44,422 bases of DNA from Lachnospiraceae bacterium (GTDB lineage: Bacteria > Bacillota > Clostridia > Lachnospirales > Lachnospiraceae), in contig CAAGKF010000047.1 in the NCBI GenBank assembly GCA_900770345.1, forward strand, positions 1-44,422, given 5' to 3'. Both the position numbers and the translations under genes were made by a program. The notes under the pieces were generated by a model. The model was given only the letters and a program-made list of their open reading frames with translations. It did not search any database and was not told where the DNA came from. Each line of letters starts with the position of its first letter. Position 1 is the stretch's first letter. Shown in pieces: positions 33,363-40,881 of the stretch.

Positions 33363-34130
33363 ATGATTTTAGCCATCGATATGGGCAATACCAATACCGT
33401 CATCGGCGGTATTGACGAGAAAAAGACTTATTTTATCGAACGCGTCACCACAGATCAGGTGCGCACGGATACCGAATATGCTGTCAGCATAAAAAATATT
33501 CTGGAAATGCATGATATCCGCATTTCCTCCATTGAGGGAGCCATTCTTTCCTCTGTAGTTCCTCCGTTGAATTCCACGATCCTTTCCGCGGTGGAGAAGG
33601 CCGTCGGGATCCGCCCCCTTTTAGTGGGCTCCGGCATGAAAACAGGCATGAACATCCTGATGGACAACCCCAAAACTGTAGGCAGCGATATGATCGTGGA
33701 CGCGGTAGCCGCCAGCCATGAGCACCCTCTGCCTTTAGTTGTGATCGATATGGGCACCGCCACCACCTTAAGCGTTGTGGACAAAAAAGGAAACTACATC
33801 GGCGGCGTGATCCTTCCCGGACTTCGGGTATCCTTAAACTCCTTAAGCAGCAAGACGGCCCAGCTTCCCTATATCAGCCTGGAGGTTCCGGATAAGGTAA
33901 TCGGAAAGAATACCATCGACTGTATGAGAGCCGGTATCATTTTCAGCAACGTGGATATGATCGACGGCATTCTGGACCGTATGGAAAAAGAGCTGGGCGA
34001 AGCCCCATCCGTAATCGCAACCGGCGGTCTGGCAAAATTCATCACACCTCTCTGCAGACACAAGATTTTCTGGGACGACGCCCTGCTCCTTAAAGGACTG
34101 CTTATTTTATATCGGAAGAACACACAGTAA
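33363..34130 (+). CDS. coaX: Type III pantothenate kinase
   Basis: 255 residues of the ASKHA fold: phosphate-1 loop 'ILAIDMGNTNTVIGG', phosphate-2 'VVIDMGTATTLSVV', and 'GGVILPGLRVSLNSLSSKTAQLP'. It phosphorylates pantothenate with ATP and is insensitive to CoA feedback; it needs a monovalent cation. It is divergently arranged with coaBC, so the CoA pathway entry steps share a control region. Its last 29 bases overlap the end of the convergent NUDIX gene. Confidence 0.96.
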   Translation: MILAIDMGNTNTVIGGIDEKKTYFIERVTTDQVRTDTEYAVSIKNILEMHDIRISSIEGAILSSVVPPLNSTILSAVEKAVGIRPLLVGSGMKTGMNILMDNPKTVGSDMIVDAVAASHEHPLPLVVIDMGTATTLSVVDKKGNYIGGVILPGLRVSLNSLSSKTAQLPYISLEVPDKVIGKNTIDCMRAGIIFSNVDMIDGILDRMEKELGEAPSVIATGGLAKFITPLCRHKIFWDDALLLKGLLILYRKNTQ

Positions 34131-34821
34131 ATTTCAACCTGTCCTTCAGATACAGCAGCGCCTGGGTGATAATGCACCCGTGATCCACCGCGATTCCTCT
34201 GCTCTCCAGGAGTTCATATTTCTCCTGGGGAAGCAGGCTGTCTGTCCGGCGCGTGATCAGGACCCGGGCGCTGAGGGAAATTCCGGCTGTCTCATTGGAA
34301 AGCGCCAGCTTCCAGATCTGTCTGTCCGTACACGCTGTCTGTTCTTCTTTTTCCAGGGAAACCTTCATCCAAAGAGCATCTGCCGCATCATCACCGGCTT
34401 TCACAGGAATATCACCCTCCGCCAGAGCAAGAAAGGATGTAGTGATCACCCGCCATCTGGGATCACGGTCAAAGGCGCCCCAGGTGCGAAGCTGCTGCAG
34501 AGGAAGTCCCTTTACTCCCGTCTCCTCTTCCAGTTCTCTGGCCGCTCCCGTCTCCAGATCCTCCCGCATTTCTACAAAACCGCCGGGCGTGGCCCAGCAG
34601 CCGATGCTGGGATGGTTGCTGCGCTTCACCAGAAGCACCTCCAGCGGCTGCTCCCAGGAAACCAGCTTTTCCCTGCACCTTACCACTACGATATCCGTGG
34701 TATTGCTGGGACAGTCATATTTTTTCGGATCGTATTTTTCCAGAAATTCCTCCAGACTTTCCCCCGCCCGATTTCTTTCTCCTGTTCCGTAAAAACGCTC
34801 TAAACTTTTCAAAAATGCCAT
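34102..34821 (-). CDS. NUDIX hydrolase
   Basis: 239 residues. The NUDIX box 'GGFVEMREDLETGAARELEEETGV' follows the G-x5-E-x7-R-E-U-x-E-E-x-G-U pattern and is at about residues 92-114. The preceding 'TTDIVVVRC...VLLVKRSNHPSIGCWATPGG' resembles ADP-ribose/NAD-related NUDIX enzymes. The C-terminal 70 residues are not diagnostic. Substrate unknown. The stop lies inside the last codons of the convergent coaX. Confidence 0.88.
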   Translation of the reverse strand: MAFLKSLERFYGTGERNRAGESLEEFLEKYDPKKYDCPSNTTDIVVVRCREKLVSWEQPLEVLLVKRSNHPSIGCWATPGGFVEMREDLETGAARELEEETGVKGLPLQQLRTWGAFDRDPRWRVITTSFLALAEGDIPVKAGDDAADALWMKVSLEKEEQTACTDRQIWKLALSNETAGISLSARVLITRRTDSLLPQEKYELLESRGIAVDHGCIITQALLYLKDRLKFTVCSSDIK

Positions 34822-34936
34822 ATCTTTTCAACAATCCCTTCCTGATCTGTCTTCCTGATCTGTTTTCCTATACTATACCATTCCTTGCCCATTCATGCTA
34901 TACTGAAAGTACATCGTAATGAAGGAGGATCATCAT

Positions 34937-35350
34937 ATGCCCGAAACTCAGGAAGAATTAAGAAACTTTTTAAAGGAACTGGAGCGTTCCAACGCCGGCC
35001 AGGAGAAATATGCGCGCAAGCAGTACCGCATGAGCCAGATCACTGCGCTGTGCAGCATTCTGGTGCTCTGTGTTGTTCTTTTCGCCGCTTACCGCATTGT
35101 CCCCAAAGTAAACACCACACTGGAAAGCATCCAGATCTCCGTCAACAACATCCAGCAGATCTCCCAGGATCTGAGCGAGGCAGACCTGTCCGGAATGATC
35201 GATGATGTTGACAACCTGGTGCAGACCAGTGAAACCAGCATTCAGGAAGCCGTTGAAAAACTCAACTCCATCGATATCGAATCCTTAAACGACGCGATCC
35301 GGGATCTTTCCAATATCGTGAAGCCGTTGAGCAGGCTTTTTGGGTATTGA
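34937..35350 (+). CDS. Single-pass membrane protein with extracytoplasmic coiled coil, unknown function
   Basis: 137 residues. A charged cytoplasmic N-terminus (1-34) is followed by one membrane helix (about 37-57, 'ITALCSILVLCVVLFAAYRIV') and then heptad-like Ile/Leu-rich amphipathic helices with many Asp, Glu, Ser and Asn ('LESIQISVNNIQQISQDLSE'). The pattern resembles DUF948-type proteins, but I cannot name it. The ATG at 34937 has AAGGAGG upstream. It precedes the HPr-like gene on the same strand by about 140 bases. Confidence 0.72.
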   Translation: MPETQEELRNFLKELERSNAGQEKYARKQYRMSQITALCSILVLCVVLFAAYRIVPKVNTTLESIQISVNNIQQISQDLSEADLSGMIDDVDNLVQTSETSIQEAVEKLNSIDIESLNDAIRDLSNIVKPLSRLFGY

Positions 35351-35493
35351 CAGCAATAATCCCCAAAAATATTCCTCTTTTTTTAAAAATTTTACCATGG
35401 AATTTCGCGGCGCAAAGTTGTATGCTGTATACAGCGAAAGGAAAAGACGACAAAAAAGAAAGATTGCAGCCAGTATTATATGGAGGTATCAAA

Positions 35494-35721
35494 ATGAAAC
35501 ATTTTTTTGTCAAATTCAGTGAAGCGGACCAGATGGTTAAATTTGTCCGGATCATAAGCCGTTATGACTATGATGCTTTTATAAAATGTGACAGCCGTAT
35601 TGTGGACGCCAAGTCAATCATAGGCGTACTTTCCATTGCGACCTCAAAAACTCTGGAGGTAATTCTCAACACAGAAAACTGTGATGATCTGATCGATCAG
35701 TTAGCGCCTTTTGCCGCATAA
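35494..35721 (+). CDS. HPr-like protein lacking the phosphorylatable His
   Basis: 75 residues, normal for HPr. 'DAKSIIGVLSIATSKTLEVIL' matches the HPr region around regulatory Ser46 (here Ser41, K-S-I-I-G-V-L). The N-terminal active-site loop that should read G-x-H-A-R-P is replaced by 'FSEADQMVKF', and there is no His except His3. It therefore cannot carry out PTS phosphotransfer but could be a target of HPr kinase, in the manner of Crh in Bacillus, which also lost the His. TGGAGG precedes the ATG, and a terminator follows. Confidence 0.82.
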   Translation: MKHFFVKFSEADQMVKFVRIISRYDYDAFIKCDSRIVDAKSIIGVLSIATSKTLEVILNTENCDDLIDQLAPFAA

Positions 35722-35754
35722 TATAAAAAATATACGAATTCAATCAAGTACAAC

Positions 35755-35795
35755 GGGGTACTGCACAGGCTGCAGTACCCCCTATTGCATTTTTG
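35755..35795 (+). terminator. Terminator after the HPr-like gene
   Basis: GGGGTACTGCA-CAGGC-TGCAGTACCCC, an 11-bp perfect stem, is followed by CTATTGCATTTTT. Confidence 0.85.
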
Positions 35796-35856
35796 CTCCA
35801 ATTTCTTTCTTAATCCTGATGCTGTTTTTTCCTGTCCGATCTGTCATCCTTAATAT

Positions 35857-36465
35857 TTATGAATCTGCTTTTATATTTTTCAGCAGATCCCACATTTTTT
35901 CAGCAAACAGCCTGTGACCTTCCGGTATAAGATGAATGCCGTCATGGGCCAGAGGCAGCTTCCAGCGGGAAGCATCCGCAAAGTGCAGTCCGTACCGCTC
36001 CGCAATTTTTTTATAACCGTCCCCCAGCTTTTTTGCTTCCCTGTCACGGCAGGAAGCTCCGGCATCAAAATCTCCTGTAACTATAGCCGGCGGTGCTGTC
36101 AGAAGAAGCTTTTCTCCTTTTCCGCATATCAATGGATGCTCCAGCACATGAAGAACGAACTGGTCCATAGACATACATATTTTCCCGGCATCCGGAAGAA
36201 AAGGAGTCAGCAGATCATTTGTCCCCAGCATAATAAAGATCAGATCTGCCGGACCGCATCCCGCAAGCTGCCGGTCAAAGCTTTCCAATGCCCAGGATTT
36301 CCGTGGGATCTTGCGCCCGTTCATTCCTGCGTTTATAATCTCACACCCGGAAAACTGCTGCAGCAGATCCGTCCATCTCTGCGTTTTTGGCAGCCGTTCT
36401 CCAAAGGCCGACCGGGCATCAAAGCCATAAGTATTGGAATCTCCATAACAAAATATACGTTTCAT
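35857..36465 (-). CDS. SGNH/GDSL-family hydrolase
   Basis: 202 residues. Block I 'IFCYGDSNTYGFD' with the nucleophile Ser10, block III 'IFIMLGTNDLL' with the oxyanion Asn, and block V 'AHDGIHLIPEGH' giving the catalytic Asp and His. These enzymes are esterases or lipases, often acting on acetylated carbohydrates. There is no signal peptide, so it is probably cytosolic. It lies after the queL gene in the same direction but 40 bases away, and may be read with that operon. Confidence 0.9.
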   Translation of the reverse strand: MKRIFCYGDSNTYGFDARSAFGERLPKTQRWTDLLQQFSGCEIINAGMNGRKIPRKSWALESFDRQLAGCGPADLIFIMLGTNDLLTPFLPDAGKICMSMDQFVLHVLEHPLICGKGEKLLLTAPPAIVTGDFDAGASCRDREAKKLGDGYKKIAERYGLHFADASRWKLPLAHDGIHLIPEGHRLFAEKMWDLLKNIKADS

Positions 36466-36504
36466 CTTTTTCCTCCGATTGCGAACGCTGTATAAACAAA
36501 TTTC

Positions 36505-37203
36505 TCATCCAACTCCGAAATCCGTGATCTCGTAAAGTACTTCCACCGACGGGTCATCCAGCAGCCATCTGTATTCTTTCATAAACCACCTCACAAGCTC
36601 TTCATCCCGCCGGATCGGTGTTGTATTGTTATTGTACACATTTACGGTTCCCAGTCTGAAAAACTTCTTCAGGCATTCCATATCCCGCGCAATCATCTCC
36701 TTCGTCTGCCCCTGTATTCCCACCATCAGACACGGAGAATCAAAATATTCTGCCACTTCCTTCGGATCTGAAAAACCGGCATTCTTATTTAAAACCTTCT
36801 GACGGAACTCATTGTCAAAGGTCTCCACACCGATTTTAAATACAATGGGAACCTGCATGCGCTTTCTCATCTCATCCAGCCTTTTTCTGTAGATCCAGTG
36901 GGCTTCAAAAAAAAGCTTTGTGATCTTTTTTTCTTTCACAACAGCTTCAATATCAGAAAGTGTTTCCTCCGGCAGTTCAAAACAGCTTCCGGAATTGATC
37001 ACCTCCAGTACACCGAATTCCCCGGTCACCTTCTTTAAAACACTGCGGTTTAAAGCAGCCATGGCTTTTTTGTCCCTGCCGTTGTCTTCAATATAATCGC
37101 AGAATGCACATTTTCCCCACACGCACGGAAATCCTTTTAAAAGACAGATTTCCCGCATGTTTTTGTTCGTTATTTTACTGTAACGCTCTTCCGGTACTCC
37201 CAA
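36505..37203 (-). CDS. queL: Radical SAM queuine lyase-like protein
   Basis: 232 residues. N-terminal cysteines at 20, 27, 32 and 35, of which Cys27-x4-Cys32-x2-Cys35 ('PCVWGKCAFCDY') is the likely 4Fe-4S site, a variant of the usual Cx3Cx2C. 'EVINSGSCFELPEE' and 'FKIGVETFDNEFRQKVLNK' follow the radical SAM barrel. The assignment to QueL, which converts queuine to preQ1 in C. difficile-type salvage, rests mainly on context: a queuosine hydrolase-like gene and an ECF S component in the same operon behind a preQ1 riboswitch. The start is TTG 37203 with AGAAGGAG 8 bases upstream. Confidence 0.85.
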   Translation of the reverse strand: MGVPEERYSKITNKNMREICLLKGFPCVWGKCAFCDYIEDNGRDKKAMAALNRSVLKKVTGEFGVLEVINSGSCFELPEETLSDIEAVVKEKKITKLFFEAHWIYRKRLDEMRKRMQVPIVFKIGVETFDNEFRQKVLNKNAGFSDPKEVAEYFDSPCLMVGIQGQTKEMIARDMECLKKFFRLGTVNVYNNNTTPIRRDEELVRWFMKEYRWLLDDPSVEVLYEITDFGVG

Positions 37204-37217
37204 TTTGTATTCTCCTT

Positions 37218-37856
37218 CTATCTGTTCTCTCCACTCCGCCTACAGGCATATTTTAAATCAGCCGGCAGCACGCGCACCAGGACTGCAACCAGGTACAGAC
37301 TGATCACCCGATCCAGATAATCCGTCACGATCTGTACAATAAAAACACTGGCCGTCATGCTGAAGGAAGTATGTGACAGAAGCTGCACCAGGATTGAAGA
37401 TCCGGACGATGTGATACCGCCAAACAGTTTTGCGCAGATCAAAGCGCTCAAAACTGTTCCCGGAACTGTCACGGCTATTGCCGCCGGCAAAACAGCCGCG
37501 ATTCCGGCAGCCCTTTTCCCATATTTTCCGTCCGCTGATTCTCCGCCGGTCATTTTCTCACAGCCGTATCTGCCTCTGACTGCCCCTGACACCAGACCTG
37601 CCATAAATCCGGTCACCATGCCTACCGGTGCGAAATACAGCGAATAGATATCTGCAGTCATTCCCATTGCAATGCCGCTCAGAAGGTTCGGAATCATACC
37701 ATGAAAAGGGCCCAGCAGCACACCGATCAGAATGGTTCCGATACTGTCAAGATATATCGGCAGACGCAGCATCAGGGCCGCCTGTCCGCCCGCAATATTA
37801 ATACATACTGCCAGAGCAATCAGGCAGATTTCTTTTACCGTAACAGATCTGTTCAT
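37218..37856 (-). CDS. ECF transporter S component, probably for queuosine/queuine
   Basis: 212 residues with six hydrophobic segments and 'QAALMLRLPIYLDSIGTILIGVLLGPFHGMIPNLLSG', typical of ECF substrate-binding subunits. A hydrophilic loop 'RGRYGCEKMTGGESADGKYGKR' lies in the middle. It lacks its own ATPases and would share the housekeeping EcfA/A'/T module. From its place between queK and queL it is likely the queuosine/queuine importer (QrtT-type), an inference from context and published salvage operons. The ATG overlaps the queK stop by 4 bases. Confidence 0.85.
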   Translation of the reverse strand: MNRSVTVKEICLIALAVCINIAGGQAALMLRLPIYLDSIGTILIGVLLGPFHGMIPNLLSGIAMGMTADIYSLYFAPVGMVTGFMAGLVSGAVRGRYGCEKMTGGESADGKYGKRAAGIAAVLPAAIAVTVPGTVLSALICAKLFGGITSSGSSILVQLLSHTSFSMTASVFIVQIVTDYLDRVISLYLVAVLVRVLPADLKYACRRSGENR

Positions 37857-38872
37857 GGCTGTACCTCCGGCAGAAGCTCTCTGATCAGATCCAGTTCCTC
37901 TTCATTTTTCCTGAGAAGTCTGGAAAAAAACAGAGAAAAGAACTTCCTTGCGTCTACCCATGTCATAATCCGGGCATTGGCTTCTTTTTTATAAAAATTC
38001 ATGGAATCCACAACCGTCTGCCCTATGGAAATCCCCTCTGTCTCCACTGCCGTATAGGCCTCAAATCCACTGCAGAGACTTCTGTCGGCAAAATAGGCCA
38101 CAGCCAGAGGGTCGTTGATCACACAGCCGATCAGATGCTCCCATTCCCAGTGAAAATCAAAATAAAATTTCGTAATTGCCTGAACAAATCCTCCTGTCTG
38201 AGGATCCAGCCGTTTCATATACTCCAGCAGATTCGGTGTCAGCACGATCCTGCGCGTCACATCAAGACCGACCATGGTTATCTTTTTCCCGGTTTTCGCG
38301 GCTGTCTCATACACCAGCGCCGCCGCATCCGGATCCGCCCAGTAATTATATTCCGCTACCGGGGAACAATTTCCGTAACTCCGGAAATTTCCGCCCATGG
38401 AAACGATCTCCCCAATCCGCGAAAAGGCCTCCGGTTCCTGACGGATCAACCAGGCCAGATTGGTCATGGGACCAAGAGCTATCACCGAACATTCCCCGTC
38501 CTTCTTCTCTCTCTGATCGCCCTGCTCTCCGAATCTCATCTTCAGAAACTCCACCGCGCTCATACTCTGCTCATATCCCAGCACCTCCGGAAGAAAGCTT
38601 TCTCCAAGGCCATCCTTCCCGTGGGTATCCAGCGCGTCAGCATATTCCCGCCGCAGAGGCTTTTTTTCTCCCTGAAATACAGGAATGTCAAGGCGTTTCA
38701 TCTGCTTCAGCACCTTCTTCGCATTGGAAAATCCCATTTCCACGGGACAGTTTCCGCATACAATGGTAATCGCTTCCACATTCAGTTCATCCATGGACAA
38801 CGCCAGCATCAGCGCCAGACTGTCATCAATACCGGGATCACAGTCAATAATCACATTTTTCTTTACACTCAT
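37853..38872 (-). CDS. queK: Nucleoside hydrolase, probably queuosine hydrolase
   Basis: 339 residues of the inosine-uridine nucleoside hydrolase family: 'VIIDCDPGIDDSLALMLAL' (calcium-binding D-x-D-x3-D-D at residues 10-17), 'TIVCGN', 'SMGGNFRSYGNCSPVAEYNYWADPDAAALV' and 'GCVINDPLAVAYF'. QueK in C. difficile cleaves queuosine to queuine and ribose. The first position in an operon with an ECF S component and a radical SAM protein behind a preQ1-I riboswitch supports that substrate here. The ATG at 38872 follows GAGGAGAG; the frame to 38914 adds residues with no ribosome site. Confidence 0.88.
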   Translation of the reverse strand: MSVKKNVIIDCDPGIDDSLALMLALSMDELNVEAITIVCGNCPVEMGFSNAKKVLKQMKRLDIPVFQGEKKPLRREYADALDTHGKDGLGESFLPEVLGYEQSMSAVEFLKMRFGEQGDQREKKDGECSVIALGPMTNLAWLIRQEPEAFSRIGEIVSMGGNFRSYGNCSPVAEYNYWADPDAAALVYETAAKTGKKITMVGLDVTRRIVLTPNLLEYMKRLDPQTGGFVQAITKFYFDFHWEWEHLIGCVINDPLAVAYFADRSLCSGFEAYTAVETEGISIGQTVVDSMNFYKKEANARIMTWVDARKFFSLFFSRLLRKNEEELDLIRELLPEVQP

Positions 38873-38923
38873 CTCTGCTCTCTCCTCATTTCCGGCAAAA
38901 TCGGCTTTCAGCACCCGGGGAGC

Positions 38924-38983
38924 TGTAATAAAAAATGCCGCCTCTTGCCATTTCCGAGTACCTCAGATAAGCATACCGGCATT
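38924..38983 (-). terminator. Riboswitch-controlled terminator upstream of queK
   Basis: Minus-strand AATGCCG (38977-38983) pairs with CGGCATT (38934-38940), followed by TTTTTATT. Competing with it, GCATGCCGG (39003-39011) can pair with CCGGTATGC (38971-38979), which uses up the 5' arm. It precedes queK, so it is an expression platform rather than a gene-end terminator. Confidence 0.7.
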
Positions 38984-39060
38984 CAGACCGCTGTCTCAGA
39001 TTCCGGCATGCCAGCAAAAAGCAGCATACGATCAGTTTATACTGTGTATTTTCTTATTTG

Positions 39061-39095
39061 CCTAGTTTTTTATACTGGGAGGTTCTCGAACCAGT
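39061..39095 (-). ncRNA. preQ1-I riboswitch aptamer
   Basis: The 35 bases on the minus strand contain the class I landmarks in order: GGTTC, an AG dinucleotide, CCC, then the A-rich tail ATAAAAAACTAGG that forms the pseudoknot. The P1 stem ACTGG/CCAGT is intact. It lies about 190 bases upstream of queK and only about 7 bases after the predicted transcript start. preQ1 binding should favour the downstream terminator. Confidence 0.9.
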
Positions 39096-39108
39096 TTGTA
39101 ACTTCCAA

Positions 39109-39137
39109 AGTATAGCACAATTCTGCTTAAGACGCAA
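39109..39137 (-). promoter_or_regulatory. Promoter of the queuosine salvage operon
   Basis: Minus-strand -35 TTGCGT (39132-39137), 17-base spacer, -10 TATACT (39109-39114). It leads straight into the riboswitch. Confidence 0.7.
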
Positions 39138-39245
39138 CCATATGAAGATCTTGTATACAAAAATCTTGAATTTCCTCAAAAGCAGAATCATTGTATGAAA
39201 ATACCCGGAAGATTCTTTGCGGAAAATAAAAAAAGAAGCTCTCAC

Positions 39246-39554
39246 TCAAATATATTCAAAAATACTTTGTATCGCATCGGATACGTTAATCATTTCCGGA
39301 ATGGGCAATCTGTCTACTTTCTTGTAGCCACGAATCGATAAATCCAACAATGCGAGTTTTTCACACTGTATATACCCTTCATTTTCTTCCGTGGACATCC
39401 ATATATGAAGAGGACCCGGGATAGAATTTTTTATAATCGGGCATCCGATGATCTCTCCGCTGGTATTAAAAAAATCTTTGCTGACAATCAATACCGGATG
39501 TTTGATTTTCTCGATCCTGAGAATATCACCCTGGTGTAATGCTTCCATCACCAT
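39246..39554 (-). CDS. MazF/PemK-type endoribonuclease toxin
   Basis: 102 residues. 'LHQGDILRIEKIKHPVLIVSKDFFNTSGEIIGCPI' is the CcdB/PemK-like barrel, with a Pro after the first basic strand as in the 'HPVLIVS' motif, and 'ENEGYIQCEKLALLDLSIR' is the family's second motif. MazF toxins cut mRNA at short sequences. It overlaps the antitoxin gene by 7 bases. Confidence 0.88.
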   Translation of the reverse strand: MVMEALHQGDILRIEKIKHPVLIVSKDFFNTSGEIIGCPIIKNSIPGPLHIWMSTEENEGYIQCEKLALLDLSIRGYKKVDRLPIPEMINVSDAIQSIFEYI

Positions 39555-39790
39555 ACCTCTCTTCCAACAGGTTCACCCCAATCATATTCACCATCAAGCA
39601 TTAACTTCCCGCCAAATTCAGCGGCCCTTTCTTCTAATGTTTTATGACGAAATGATTTTACTAAAGTAATAGAACCATTTGATACCTTAACATCTAAAAC
39701 CTCATTCAAGGCAATTCCTGCGCTTTTTAGTATTTCTTTTGGCAATCTGATTCCCTGACTATTTCCCCATTCTTTTACCTGCGTCTGCAT
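39548..39790 (-). CDS. MazE/AbrB-type antitoxin
   Basis: 80 residues. 'MQTQVKEWGNSQGIRLPKEILKSAGIALNEVLDVKV' is the swapped-hairpin AbrB DNA-binding domain of MazE. The acidic C-terminus 'GGKLMLDGEYDWGEPVGREVW' should wrap into MazF. It is the first gene of the pair; the promoter carries palindromes suitable for autorepression. Confidence 0.92.
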   Translation of the reverse strand: MQTQVKEWGNSQGIRLPKEILKSAGIALNEVLDVKVSNGSITLVKSFRHKTLEERAAEFGGKLMLDGEYDWGEPVGREVW

Positions 39791-39810
39791 ACATGACCTC
39801 CTTACAATTC

Positions 39811-39850
39811 AGTATATACATAGTATATACTATATACCATTAATAATCAA
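39811..39850 (-). promoter_or_regulatory. mazEF promoter with operator repeats
   Basis: -35 TTGATT (39845-39850), 17-base spacer, -10 TATACT (39822-39827). The -10 is inside the perfect palindrome AGTATATACT (39822-39831), and AGTATATAC recurs 11 bases away at 39811-39819. It is a likely MazE binding site. Confidence 0.65.
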
Positions 39851-39887
39851 TATAGTTTCCTTTGTAGACGCTGTCTTCTGCCTCGCA

Positions 39888-40041
39888 TCACAAGAATGAC
39901 ATCTGCTCATACTCCTGTTCCCTTTTTAACAACACTGGAGTTTTCCTCAGCAAATATTCCGCATATCCATTCTCATAGACCCAGTTTTCCAGCTCACTTT
40001 TTTCCAGAATCAGCGGCATCCGTTCGTGAACCTGTTTAGTG
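39888..40041 (-). pseudogene. C-terminal remnant of an SRAP (YedK/HMCES) family protein
   Basis: The minus strand encodes 'QVHERMPLILEKSELENWV' followed by 'EYLLRKTPVLLKREQEYEQ' and ends MSFL-stop. 'H-E-R-M-P-L-I-L' matches the conserved H-x-R-M-P motif near the C-terminus of SOS-response-associated peptidases, which shield abasic sites in single-stranded DNA. The rest of the gene, including the catalytic Cys2, is missing; the neighbouring small gene begins at once upstream. It is therefore a deletion remnant. Confidence 0.7.
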
Positions 40042-40056
40042 TAAAATAAAAATCAT

Positions 40057-40341
40057 TTATAAGCGGCCTAAGCGAGTTCCCTCATGATAAGTAATCGGTG
40101 AAACAGAAACACCATTTAGAGTCGGGTAATTACCACTATAATCGTTAATATACAGATTCTGAAGAAATAACCCTTTATCATTAATATCGAATTCACACCA
40201 GAAGCCACGCCAACAGGCACTGCAGAATCCAAATGGACTCATTCCATATTCTGTGGGGTTAAAATTAAGTGGTGATGTTTCTGCCACAATTTGATATTCC
40301 CTCTCGTTCCATTTATAACTGTCGCCAATTTGTGCTGTCAT
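40057..40341 (-). CDS. Hypothetical protein, Trp/Tyr/Asn-rich
   Basis: 94 residues. I do not recognise it. It is rich in aromatic residues, with 'FGFCSACWRGFWCEFDI' (three Cys close together) and 'LYINDYSGNYPTLNGV'. The C-terminal 'SPITYHEGTRLGRL' may be abnormal, because the gene ends right where the SRAP remnant starts. The homologue might therefore be longer, and this frame truncated by the same deletion. Confidence 0.5.
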   Translation of the reverse strand: MTAQIGDSYKWNEREYQIVAETSPLNFNPTEYGMSPFGFCSACWRGFWCEFDINDKGLFLQNLYINDYSGNYPTLNGVSVSPITYHEGTRLGRL

Positions 40342-40356
40342 AGATATTCTCCTTCG

Positions 40357-40740
40357 TTACTCATGCAGTTCTAGGGGCAGTCCATCCGGGTCATGGAAAA
40401 AGGTCATCTTCTTTCCGGTATAATCATCTACACGGAACGGTTCACATTCAATCCCCAGTTCTGCCAGTTCCTTCACCGTTTCTTCCACGCTCTCCACGTA
40501 AAACGCGAGATGACGTAAGCCACAGGCTTCCGGTCGGGTTACGCGCTTTGGCGGATTTGGTTCTACGAAAATCTCCAGCTCCGTGTATGCATTTACTCTA
40601 AGGTCGAGTTTCCAGTCTTTCCGATCCGATCGGTAATTTTCCCGGATAACAGCGAATCCCAGTTTATTTACATAAAAATCTTTGGATGCTTCATAGTCAG
40701 ACACGATGATTGCAATATGATGTATTTTTGATAAGTTCAT
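40357..40740 (-). CDS. VOC (glyoxalase/bleomycin resistance) family protein
   Basis: 127 residues in two beta-alpha-beta-beta-beta units. Metal ligands are probably the His in 'KIHHIAIIVSDYEASKDFYVNKLGF', the Glu in 'TELEIFVEPNPP', the His in 'CGLRHLAFYVES' and the Glu in 'DPDGLPLELHE'. It resembles YaeR-type lactoylglutathione lyase-like proteins. The substrate is unknown. The ATG at 40740 is chosen over an upstream TTG in the same frame. Confidence 0.88.
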   Translation of the reverse strand: MNLSKIHHIAIIVSDYEASKDFYVNKLGFAVIRENYRSDRKDWKLDLRVNAYTELEIFVEPNPPKRVTRPEACGLRHLAFYVESVEETVKELAELGIECEPFRVDDYTGKKMTFFHDPDGLPLELHE

Positions 40741-40881
40741 GGTATCCCTGCCTTTCAAATTTTACTATAGAGTGAATCGTATGTCCCTATTATTATACAA
40801 ACGAGTCGTCTGACTCACAATATACCTCGTTTCAATTTGCAACATGGTTTTTCGGTGGTAGATGAATAAAATGTGCCGCCG

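Noticed and set aside
39080..39097. tRNA T-loop-like GGTTCGAGAACC on the minus strand
   Set aside because: There is no acceptor or anticodon arm; it is part of the preQ1-I aptamer.
38135..39115. A plus-strand open frame of 326 codons opposite queK
   Set aside because: It runs antisense through queK and the riboswitch and has no recognisable domain.
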